Of a stretch of 64,000 bases of DNA, positions 11,546-21,981 are shown one piece after another. A program made the translations under genes and the position numbers. The notes beneath the pieces are model-generated. The model was not told the DNA's origin. It saw only the letters and a list, made by a program, of their open reading frames with translations, and did no database searches. The stretch is taken from positions 434,001 through 498,000 of the forward strand of contig NW_026515450.1 of NCBI RefSeq assembly GCF_014898815.1. The letters run 5' to 3'. This DNA comes from Panonychus citri (Eukaryota > Arthropoda > Arachnida > Trombidiformes > Tetranychidae). How positions within the stretch are numbered: position 1 is the first letter of the stretch; every line of letters starts with the position of its first letter.

Positions 11546-12484
11546 TTAATTAATTGGATTATCTTTTAATTTTTTTCAAGTTTATTATTAATTGTTTTCC
11601 CTCTAAATATTATATCTTATCATGGACAATCAGTTAATCACTTGTTTCCATTTGTTTATCATTAAGGTTGTAAAGAAAACTTTTACTTAATTAATACAAT
11701 TCTGAGTCATTATACTATCATAATTAACTAATTGTGATCAGTTAAATTGTGATTTGTTTTTTTTTGCTGTTTTCATCACCAATTCAAACAATTTGATTGT
11801 ATTCAAAGTTACATTTTGTTATTTTGTTATTTTCATCATCATTATTATTACCATTGTTATCCAATCGTTTGTTAATGATGAACAATTTATTTAATCAACA
11901 ATCGTATTGTAACAATTTAACATCTCATGTGTGATTCAATTTAAACGGTATCTTAATGGATTAGGATAGTAAGTGAGAAACAAAAAATTAATGAGAAAAA
12001 AAATCAAGTTCAATGAACGTAAATACATCCTCTTGGTTAATCAATGAAACAATTTAATTAAATCTCAAACTAATTGTCATGTCAACTATCAAATCATATA
12101 TATATACACACACACAATTTATTTCATAAAAGTGTAAAGGTTAATCATCATAATCATCGCCATGATGATGATCAGCATCATAATAATGACATAATTATAT
12201 TAACAATTAGTAGAAAATGAATGAATAACAATTGTAATATCTAATTTGGTGTTGATGAAATGTTTAATTTTACAATTAAAGATGAACAAAAAGAAACTGA
12301 TGAAATGATTAATCAATCGTATCATCAAGTAATCATATCTTAAACCATCACCAGCAAATCAGTAATACAACAAATTTTCAGACAATCATGATCAATTTTG
12401 ATTCAATTGCCTTCCTAGTTTATCATCAAAGTCATTCACACTTACACAATATCAATTGTTATCATTGTTAATCAATTGACAATC
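11546..12484 (-). repeat. Inverted duplication, left copy, segment B
   Basis: The reverse complement of this stretch is almost identical by eye to 26288-27224, which lies inside aquaporin intron 2. It contains no open frame. The outer boundary is at TCAATTGAC near 12484, beyond which the two copies are unrelated. Segment B looks much less diverged than segment A. Confidence 0.92.
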
Positions 12485-13109
12485 TAATTCATGTAACCTT
12501 TACTCCTTGTAACCCATCAAAATGTATTATCAATATTTCATCATCTCATCAATATATTGATATGCATACATGATTTCTGTTGATGATGATGATGCTAATT
12601 TCACAGATTCGTCAAAGATAAACATTTTTATCATCCTCATCCCCATCCTCATCCTCATCATCTCCCTCTCTCCTTCACATTGTAGGCTAACTGTTCCTGT
12701 ATCAATCTACATCTTTTCACATCAATGCGATTCTGCATCACAATCACAATCATCATCATCATCATCAATTGGATCCGTTAACTTTGTTTTTTTGTCCAAT
12801 ATCATTTTATTTTCATCTTATCTTTTTGACATCGCCTTTTTTACTGCTCCCTCCTGTTTGTTTCTCTCTCACTCTCTCTCTCTCTCTTTCTTTTCTCTTT
12901 CTTATCTTCCTATTTTCTTCACGGTACTGTTACTTCATTTTAGACATTTGTTAAACCAGTCCTGTAGTTGATGATGTTGTCACTCTTGTAGATCCATCAT
13001 TTTACCACCATTAAAAAATAACCATCACCATCAGTATCACCTAAATATCACCTAAATTTCAGTCATCATTTATCATTAGTTTTTAATTGTTACCTTCTTT
13101 TGTCAAACT
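12485..13109. other. Region upstream of the acyl-CoA oxidase gene
   Basis: No supported gene. A long plus-strand open frame here is low-complexity pyrimidine-rich DNA. The region presumably holds the promoter and 5' UTR of the ACOX gene. Confidence 0.4.
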
Positions 13110-15316
13110 ATGACCTCCATCTTAGGACAATATCCAATCAACCCTTTGCTTACCGACGAAAGGTCCAAGTCTAGTTTTAATATCGAAAAGTTGACTTATT
13201 TTCTTGAAGGTGATCAAGAAAAAACTCTTAGACGTCGAGAGTTAGGTGAGTATATTTAGTTAATTGTTGTTAAATTGTTACCTTTGAGTTTGGTAATAAG
13301 AATAATTTTCCCATCTATTTTGTTTGTTTCTTTCATTTTCGCAGAAAAAAAGTTTTATGAAGATGAATTTCCAAGTGATTTGATAAAAGTTCCCGTTGAT
13401 TATTTGGATCATTCTGAAATCTATACCGAAGCATTGATTAAAGCGGCCAGAATTTACTTCGAAGCATTTAATCTTGAAGATCCTCGTGAAGTGCTTGGAA
13501 TCGCCGATGCTTATCATTATGAAGCTTCACCTTTACTTTTACACTTTGCGATGTTCATTCCAGCCTTAATGGGACATTGTAACGATGAACAACAAGCTCG
13601 ATGGTTACCTGATGCTATCGAACTTAAAATTATCGGTACTTATGCTCAAACCGAATTGGGCCATGGAAGTTATCTCAAAGGTTTACAGACTGAAGCGATT
13701 TATAATCATTCAGATCAGACATTTACTCTTAACTCACCGAACCTTGAGTCTATCAAATGGTGGCCTGGAGGATTAGGTAAAACCGCTAATCACGCAATTG
13801 TCCAAGCTCAATTGTTCGTTGATGGTGTTTACCGGGGACTTCATCCGTTTATTGTTCAAATTCGTGATATGGAAACTCATGAGCCACTTTCTGGAATTGA
13901 GGTTGGTGAGCTTGGACCAAAGTTCGGATTCAAGGCAGCCGATAATGGTTATCTCAAGTTATCCTCGGTTGTTATTCCTCGAACCAATATGCTGATGAAA
14001 AACGCTTTCATTGACGAGAAAGGATGTTACCAAGCTAAAGAAGCAACCGATAAGCTTAACCTTGGGACGATGTTGTTTGTTCGTGTGATCATCATTGACA
14101 TGATGTCTTTCAACATTTCGAAAGCGGCCACAATAGCGACAAGATATTCAGCCATTCGTAAGCAAGGTCCAAATCCTGATTCAAACAATTCAAGTGAAAT
14201 GAAGATAATTGATTATTCAGCTCAAAGGTACAAGTTAATTCCGTGTATCGCTTTATCGCACGCTTGTAAAGCCGTTTTCATCTCACTAATGACCGCTTTC
14301 AAAGATGTCAACGAGAGCATGTCGAAAAGAGGTGATTATGGATTGATACCTTTACTTCATGCAATGTCTTCTGGTCTTAAAGCTTTGACCACTGACCTTG
14401 GGGCAGCGGCTGTTGAAACCTGTAGACGAGCTTGTGGAGGTAATGGATTCCTCCTTGTTTCCGGATTACCACGAATCTTTGCCAATACGGTGGCTGCGTG
14501 TACATATGAGGGTGAAAACACCATTTTGTATCTTCAAACAGCTCGTTATCTATTCAAAATGGTTCGAACCTCGACAAACAATACTAATCACGCCAACGAT
14601 CAAACGGTTTCCACTTCTATTGGTTATCTTTATCGAGTTACAAGGCCGAATATTGGTAATCTGGGAAAAAGCGAAGGACGAATTGTTAATGATGTTGAAG
14701 GTCTATTACGATTGTTTTCTGCTTCAGCTTATTACCACTGTCATCGAGCTTTCGATCAAGTTGAATGTCGAATGAGAATCCAAGGACAATCATATGAAAA
14801 GGCTTGGATCGAGTGTCAAAATGATCTTATCAAAGCGGCAAAATCTCATCTAATCTACTATATGTTAACCAAATACTGGGATTGGGTCTCGACAGCGGAT
14901 AAATATGATGCCACAATTGCCTCGCTTTTACGACGATTGGCCTGTTTTTATTTCGGTTTCACGATTGTTGAAAGTAAAGGTGATTTCTTGGCGGTTGGAT
15001 TGGATCTAAATTCAATTGAGCAAATTCAAGATGAATTATCAACGCTCATGACTGAATTACGACCTGATATGGTCTCTCTCGTCGATGCATTTGATTTACA
15101 CGATATGGTTCTTATGTCAGCTTTAGGTAAGAAAGAGACAATCAAGATGATTTGATGAGCAATTAAATTTAATTGTTCTTTTTAATTGTAGGTTGTAAGG
15201 ATGGTAATGTTTATGAGCGTCTATTTGATTTGGCAAAAAAAGCTCCTCTCAATCAAGTTGATCCAAACCCATCGTTCATCAAATACATCAAAGACTTAAC
15301 CAAATCAAAACTTTAA
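13110..15316 (+). CDS. ACOX: Peroxisomal acyl-CoA oxidase (ACOX1/ACOX3 family)
   Basis: Catalyses the first step of peroxisomal beta-oxidation: FAD-dependent oxidation of acyl-CoA to trans-2-enoyl-CoA, passing electrons to oxygen to make hydrogen peroxide. Three exons: 13110-13245, 13345-15126 and 15192-15316, totalling 2,043 nt (680 residues), near the family length of about 660. The order of elements fits: an N-terminal helical domain, the flavin-region TYAQTELGHGS and KWWPGGLGKTANHA, then RRACGGNGF and the YEGEN element carrying the catalytic glutamate (about residues 433-437), and a C-terminal oxidase domain. The protein ends in SKL, a perfect type-1 peroxisomal targeting signal, encoded by the small third exon. 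It resembles ACOX1 most, but I did not separate paralogs rigorously. Confidence 0.95.
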
Positions 15317-16116
15317 TTAACTTGTAAAGTTTAATTTTCCACATGGAATCAAAACTCTCAACAATTTAATCTCATCTCTAATCATCACATAATTATCACA
15401 ATCTAAATCTATATCATATATATATTTGTTATCAATTTCATGAGAAAATTATTTTTAATCAAAAATCATCATTAATATTTGTTCAATATTCAAAGTGAAA
15501 CGTTGTAATTATTAACAATTACGAACCAATCATCATCATAATAATTAAGTTTCTTCAAACAATCTAACGGTAAATCCAACAAGTATTCAAACCTGATGAA
15601 AAAGGTAAACGCATCAATTGATTAAAAGAGTAATAATTATAATATAACAACAATTTAAGGCTTGATTAATCAGTGAATCTGATTAATGAAAGAGAAACTG
15701 TTTACCATAAGGTTAATAGACTTTTAATTGAAAATTTTTAATTTTCTTCCAATCAAATTGATAATCATCTAATTCAGTTCTCATTTTCATTGAGTACCAA
15801 CAATTTGATTTAATCATGAGGATATTCAATCTCATGGCCATTCATCTTTAATTGTTCTTGATTAATAGTATACTAATTGTGTTCGTATTAATTGTGATTA
15901 CCTTTCATCTTTTGTCTCTCTTCTCAATACTTACTATTGATATTGTTTTCATCCTTTCAGGAGTAATCAAGGTAAGACAATTGAATTAAATTGTAATTGT
16001 ATCAAATTTATCATCAATTTGAAAGCTAAATTAGATTCAAGTCTCAATCATCTTGATACATAATCAATCAGAGTTAACAAACTTGTGAATCTCATCACCA
16101 ACAAGCATCACATTAT
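15317..16116. other. Intergenic region with a possible 11-nt micro-exon
   Basis: AT-rich and mostly featureless. At 15961-15971 an 11-base segment is flanked by a strong acceptor (long pyrimidine tract then CAG) and a strong donor (GTAAG). It could be a tiny 5' UTR exon of the cysteine-repeat gene that follows, or chance. Confidence 0.3.
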
Positions 16117-17037
16117 ATGAACATGGAATCACTTAAACTGATCAGATTATCATTAATAATAATTCTTATAATTATCATCGATTTAATCATTGATTCTAAT
16201 TGTAAACCTGGTGGTTGGTCTTTCAAGAAATTAAATCTATGGGGTCGATCGTCTAAACCATCATCAGAAACCTCATTAGAATCAGAATCAGATTCGAGTG
16301 TTAAATTTGCCGAACTGTGTGAATATATTTGCAAAAAGGAACCGGAAAAAGGAGTAAAATATTGTGATTGTGATTCAAATGATTCTTTAATATCATCACC
16401 ATCATCATCATCATCATCGGAACACAATCAAATTAGTTTAAGTGATTACTTTAAACAAGAAACTAATCCATCAATGAGACAACAAATGTGCTCATTGATT
16501 TGCTCAGAAGATTCAAATGAAGCATCTAAATATTGTGAATGTGATGACTCCAGAACTCAAGGTAAATCAATTAATAGTAAACAATCAATGAAATCTTCAG
16601 GTTTTCAAAGTTTATCAGATTATTTCAAGTCAAATAATAACGGTACCGATAAAACAATCAACAGTGATGAAAACACTCGTCGGCAATTATGTGAATACAT
16701 TTGTTCAGATGAAGATCCTGATGAAGGAAAATCTTATTGTGATTGTAATAAAATTAAACAAGAGCAAATTAATCTAATCGCTCAACAATATCATCACAAT
16801 TCAAATCAACAGCAAAGACAAGAAAATCCCAACAACAATATCAATGGAGGTGTTAACAACAATTTCTCAATTAAAAATCTATTACCAGTTAATCATGGTC
16901 ATTCTCGAGAAGATATTTGCAAATTAGTTTGTACAATTGAACCTGAAAGTGATGATGGTCAGTGCGGTTGTGATGATGGTCAGAGTGAGAATCGATTCCG
17001 ATGGCCATGGCAATCGATTAGACAATGGTTCGGTTAA
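16117..17037 (+). CDS. Secreted protein with four repeats of a C-x3-C...Y/Q-C-x-C motif; family not recognised
   Basis: I do not recognise the family. This is a single-exon frame of 306 residues; a second ATG follows two codons later. Residues about 5-29 form a hydrophobic, isoleucine-rich signal peptide with a likely cleavage near Ser-Asn-Cys. After a short basic/tryptophan stretch, four units of about 25 residues share one pattern: ELCEYICKKEP...KYCDCD, QMCSLICSEDS...KYCECD, QLCEYICSDED...SYCDCN and DICKLVCTIEP...GQCGCD. Each has Cys-x3-Cys, an acidic stretch of about ten residues, then Cys-x-Cys. Linkers are Ser/Asn/Gln-rich and two carry the shared phrase LSDYFK. The C-terminus is aromatic (WPWQSIRQWFG). 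Even spacing suggests two disulfides per unit or metal binding. Function is unknown. Confidence 0.75.
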   Translation: MNMESLKLIRLSLIIILIIIIDLIIDSNCKPGGWSFKKLNLWGRSSKPSSETSLESESDSSVKFAELCEYICKKEPEKGVKYCDCDSNDSLISSPSSSSSSEHNQISLSDYFKQETNPSMRQQMCSLICSEDSNEASKYCECDDSRTQGKSINSKQSMKSSGFQSLSDYFKSNNNGTDKTINSDENTRRQLCEYICSDEDPDEGKSYCDCNKIKQEQINLIAQQYHHNSNQQQRQENPNNNINGGVNNNFSIKNLLPVNHGHSREDICKLVCTIEPESDDGQCGCDDGQSENRFRWPWQSIRQWFG

Positions 17038-17896
17038 TCAACAACAATTAACTTGAAAGCAAATTAAAAACAAGCTCAGAAATCATTGGGAATCTCAGTT
17101 GACAAAAAAAAACTTTGATCTTCTTATTTTTACCCCATTAATTGTGAATCAATATATTCAGCCTGTAATTAACCATTGATTGTAATGATTGATTGTCACC
17201 ATTTAAATGATCAACATAATGTTAATCAACTTTTTTTTGTTGTTATATTTATAATCCATTGAAATTGGGATGATTTTAAAACAGTAATCAAATCAATTTT
17301 CATGGTTTCTTTTCAATTAACTTTAGATTGCTAAGATTAAATTGACAATTTAACTCAACTTTTCACTAATTGTCAACAGTTAAGGTTATCAATCGATTTG
17401 GTTGATTACTTTAAGAATTAACTTATTGACTTATTAAAGAAAAAAGTTAAATTAAGATTAGATTAAAACAGTAAATTAAGAAAGAGAAAAAAAATTAAAC
17501 CTTATTATGATTAAGAATGAAAATAAATCAACTGATCATTGAAGCAATTAATCAAATTGTATTACCGATTATCAACTTACCTTTAGATCAACAAGTTGAA
17601 CAATTAACTTTTTTTTTCACAATAACAATCAACTTATTTTGTCAATGTAAACAATTTATTTATTGTCATAGTTAAAATTGATTATAAATATATTTGTGAG
17701 GATTAAAACAATTAATCAGTTGAATAAATAAAATTTGATTGTTTGAACATTGATTAAGTATAATAAATATATAATAGTTTGATTAATTGTTGTGATAAAG
17801 TTACTTAAATACAACACACAATTTACTAATTACTGTTGGATGATGAAGATTAGTTGATGAATGACCAGATCCTTAATAAATTTGATTGATTGTTGA
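17038..17896. other. Intergenic region downstream of the cysteine-repeat gene
   Basis: AT-rich, no open frame. It should contain the 3' UTR of the cysteine-repeat gene and possibly that of the minus-strand small membrane protein. Nothing else is visible. Confidence 0.4.
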
Positions 17897-18100
17897 TTAA
17901 ACCATTTGACAAATTGTTGATATGGTCCGATCACGAGATTGTGATAAAGGTATTTGATTAATTGCTGCTAATTTAGTTTTCCTATCAGAGCAACGGTTAA
18001 TTGTTCTGACCACTGGTCTACATACAAAATATAATAGAAACGATGTCAATGAGAAAGCACAAACGAAACCAATACCAGCCATAATTGCCAACGAAGACAT
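17897..18100 (-). CDS. Possible small single-pass membrane protein (67 residues)
   Basis: A short complete frame on the minus strand. Residues about 6-29 form one clear membrane helix (AIMAGIGFVCAFSLTSFLLY) followed by a basic stretch with Arg/Lys/Cys and a polar tail. The composition is unlike the surrounding AT-rich noncoding DNA, which rarely stays open in any frame. I know no family. A GCGCCATCTG-type motif, in the right orientation for a minus-strand gene, lies 2.3 kb upstream (20360-20369), so a noncoding first exon there is conceivable. No splice evidence supports this. Confidence 0.4.
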   Translation of the reverse strand: MSSLAIMAGIGFVCAFSLTSFLLYFVCRPVVRTINRCSDRKTKLAAINQIPLSQSRDRTISTICQMV

Positions 18101-21100
18101 GGTTAATTGTGAACAATTAGTTAATCAACAACAAGAAACTGAGCAAAAAATGAACGAAACAATTAAGAAACTATTAATAACACAATTGATGATGAAAACG
18201 ATAAATAAATTAACCAAAGTCCAAGATCTGTTAAGGTGTCAAACTGGATAATCCAAATGATGAGGTTAATTGTTTAGTTTCCAGGTTACAATTAGATTTA
18301 ATTGACCAGGTGATCATTGAATTTGAACAATTAAGATGATATTTTCAAATTTAATTGTAATTATCAACTGATTATTGTTGAAATTTGGTTGATCCTCTAT
18401 CCTGTATAATGGTTGAAAATGATTATTAACTAAGAGATGATTAATTGTTGGTGATTAATTGTTAAGTCATTGAAGGTAAAGATGAAACTAATAGTAAATG
18501 ATTAAAGATAATTGTGGAAGTGGGTGGAGAGAGTGACAGTTGATTAGTGTCAATTCATTACAATAATTACGTTGATTGTATTAGTTAGTTAAATCTTTTT
18601 TTCTCACTGGTGGTTGATTGTTGAATTAGATAAACAATTAACGAAACAAAAAAATACCTTATGATTAGTTAATCATTCAATGTAAACTATTAACATTTAA
18701 GTTTAGTATTTGTCTCTCAAGTGATCAACCAACAATTAACTGTAACAATTTAAAACATAATACATAAGGAGGAGAGAGAGAGAGTAACAATCAAAGTTAA
18801 TTATTGAAGCTTATTAACAATCATTTTGATTGTGATTCGTAATTACGATGACGATAATTAATTACTCGTTTATATTTACTGTTAATTGTGAACAATTTCA
18901 TAATTGTGGAAATTTATTCAACTAATTTAACAATTGATTGGGTTGATTTATTCAACGCAATGATTTGTTAACAATCAGTTTTAATTGTTATTCATAATTT
19001 GATCAATCATTTTAATCATTTGTCAATATCTATATTTGTATGTATTTAATTAGCTAATCATTTCAATTAGATAAATTAATTAGCTGCTAATGAATAAATA
19101 ATTAGAAAGTTAAAGTTTGATGATCTTTTCTTGTTAATTAGTTTGGTTAAATCAGTTCTTGTATCATCATGATTAGTTAATTGTTTGAGATGGTGAACTA
19201 AATATGAACAGAAAATTAATTCTCACCTTAATCAACTGTAAACTAGGAAGAGGAAATTGTACCAATGATGATGATAATTAATTACGATAATTAGTTGATG
19301 AGTAATCAATCTGGTTAATTAATCAGCTGAAAAATTGACACAACAATTAAGGGATAAATGAGTTGATTAAAAATTCATTGATAAAGATTCTCAATCAAGT
19401 TGTTATTGTAATTGTTTCTTAATTGTCAAAGATATTGAAAGTTAAACAAACAACAATTTAGCAATAACAATCACCTATGATAATGATTAATGATTAGTTT
19501 TGATTGATTGATTATGATGATGAGATAATTAAATGAATCAATGAAAAACAGTTGATGTCAATTGTTTACCCAAGAAAGTTGATTAAATCAAATGATAATT
19601 ATCATTTGTTTAAACAATTTAATCTTAAATTATTTGGACAATTAACCGTTGATATTATTTTCATCAATCCCAATAATTAAATAGAGAAAAATAAAAACAC
19701 AATTAGCCAACAATTTACTAGTTAATTAATTGTTACAACATTTCCGATCCACTTGTAAAATTACAGTAACTTAATTACTTGGGTAAATGATTTAAGACTA
19801 ACAATCAGTAAATTGTAGGTAAGAAATAAACTCTTCTGGAAAACTACCCAAATAATTAACTAATTGTTGCCATGATTAAATGAACAAACAAGTCTCACAA
19901 TTAAAGAGAGAGAGAGAGAGAGAGAGACAAACCTAATTATCATTAGAAAACCTTAATTGTTTGATTGACGAAGAAAACAAAAAACAAATGGTTAACATTG
20001 ACAATTAAAAATTCAGTTAAATTAACTGATCATAAAAACTATTATCTCACAAATTTTAATTACTCTGATAATCTTCATGGTATATTAACTATTAGAGGCC
20101 AGTTAATCATAAATTACATGTTCAACAATCAAAGGTTACGTGAGTGAATCAAGAAGAGGAATTAACTTAATCATCTGATATAAATTTATCTCTTTATTTA
20201 TTTTGGATTAATTTTGATTATCAATCAAACGTAATAGTGATTAATCAATTTTTCTCAATTCGCAATTGAATTTTGATTAGAAAAATCAACTAATCCATTG
20301 GAATAATTGTCCAACTAAATTAAAAGTTAATCTAATTTACGATTGAACATTGATGATAACAGATGGCGCTCCATTCGTTTGATTAGATTTTAATTGTTGG
20401 TTAAATTGTTTGATTCCAAGAGAAAATTTAATTTAATTTTATTAACCAATTTAAATTGTTGATTAGACAAAAATGTAAATCATAATTCAGTGTTTGATTA
20501 ACAGAGGGTGAAAATTGTAATTCGAGTCTTAATTACCATTGAGATTCATAATAAATTGTTGCTGAATACAAATCGTTAATTGTTATGACATATATAAAGA
20601 TTATAAGATGAATTTAGTTAATCAAAATGATAATTTAACAAATATAATCAATTAATTAACTAAACAAAAAAAGACAAATGAGCAAAAAAAAACCAAACTT
20701 AAGATGTAAAGTCTCAAGACAAGAGTTAATTGTTGATTACATTTACGATCACAATTAAATGTAAGAAAAGAAAAACTTTTGTCATTAATTAATTGTTTAG
20801 GATAAAATTAGCCCTTAATATGATTAATCACAATGGTGATTAAGTTAATTGTTGTAGGTGGTTGAAGATTAAGTAAAATCAGGTTTGTTGTTGTTGTTGT
20901 TGTTGCTTTGTTTTGATTGTTGCAATTAAATGATCAACATGATCAATTATAAGACGATAATGTTAATTGTGTCTATGAAAAAATATAAACATTAAATTAT
21001 GACAATTAATTTAATTGTGATCATTCAACTGCAATTCGAGGGACAATTGAGCCTCCATTGGATTTTTCCTTAACATCCTTTAAATTGAGATCTGTTAATG

Positions 21101-21981
21101 ATAATCAATAGAGAGAGAGAGATAATTAATAATCAATTAATCAGATTTGATTGGTAACAATTTAATCAAGGTTAGAAATCAACAACACAAACAAATCAAT
21201 GATAGAGATAAACAATTAAATCAATCACCTTCATGTTAATTGTTTTCCCGGTTTAATTTTTTATCTAATTTGCTCTAATTTTTTTTTATTATTTCTAGTT
21301 AACAATTAGTTAAATTGCAAGATTAAAGTTTAATTTAAATTGTAATTAACTTGGAAAGTTATAAATATCAATTGAAACCAGTGAATAAGTTGATTGTTAC
21401 AATTGATGAAACAATTTGTTGTTTCAACTGTTGAAAACATGAAACTTTTTTAATTGATCAAAACTTAAGATTAAACTTTTAATTAACTAATTTATAATCA
21501 AAGTTAATCATGATTAATTTAACCTCATCAAGTTAAACTTTGATCATCAAGTATTGGATAATATTTAATTGGATTCTTGTATCATCAAATTGTTGCTAAA
21601 TAATTAAGCAAAAAATTGCTCTTTAAACACCTTGATTAGTTGATTAAGTGTTAATTTAGGTGAAGAAATTGTTTACAATTAATATTTTACAACATGGGAA
21701 TTAAGGTGAATTAAGTTAATTGTAATAGGAATCAGGAATCAAAGTAAAGGTTAATTGTTAGCGAGAAGCATTTATATTAAGGTTAATTGTTGATTAATTT
21801 AATTAATTGATAAATTTACATGCAGAAAGGTTAATGTTAGTTATTGGAAATGTTGTTAATCAACTGGACACAATTAAAATTGATTGTAAGGGATAAAAAA
21901 AAAGGGTTAAGCAAAATTAGTTGGAAATTGTTATTAGTAAAAATTGAGAAGCATAAATTAAAAAGGTTAATTGTTAATTAG
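18101..21981. other. Gene-poor AT-rich intergenic region
   Basis: About 3.9 kb with no credible gene on either strand. It is packed with the words AACAATTAA, CAATTAAC and their complements. There is a (GA)n run near 19906-19926, a short (GTT)n near 20885-20906, and one GC-rich CAGATGGCGC at 20360-20369. Confidence 0.5.
20360..20369 (-). promoter_or_regulatory. Isolated CAGATGGCGC motif
   Basis: The same decamer as at the CCT6 and INTS3 promoters (complement of GCGCCATCTG), here in a gene-poor region. If the orientation rule holds, it would point to a minus-strand transcript starting nearby. It could equally be an insulator-type site. Confidence 0.35.

Noticed and set aside
12570..12971. 133-residue plus-strand frame before ACOX
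   Set aside because: Low-complexity, built of ATC/TCC/TCT repeats, with no domain, no splice context and no similarity recognised.
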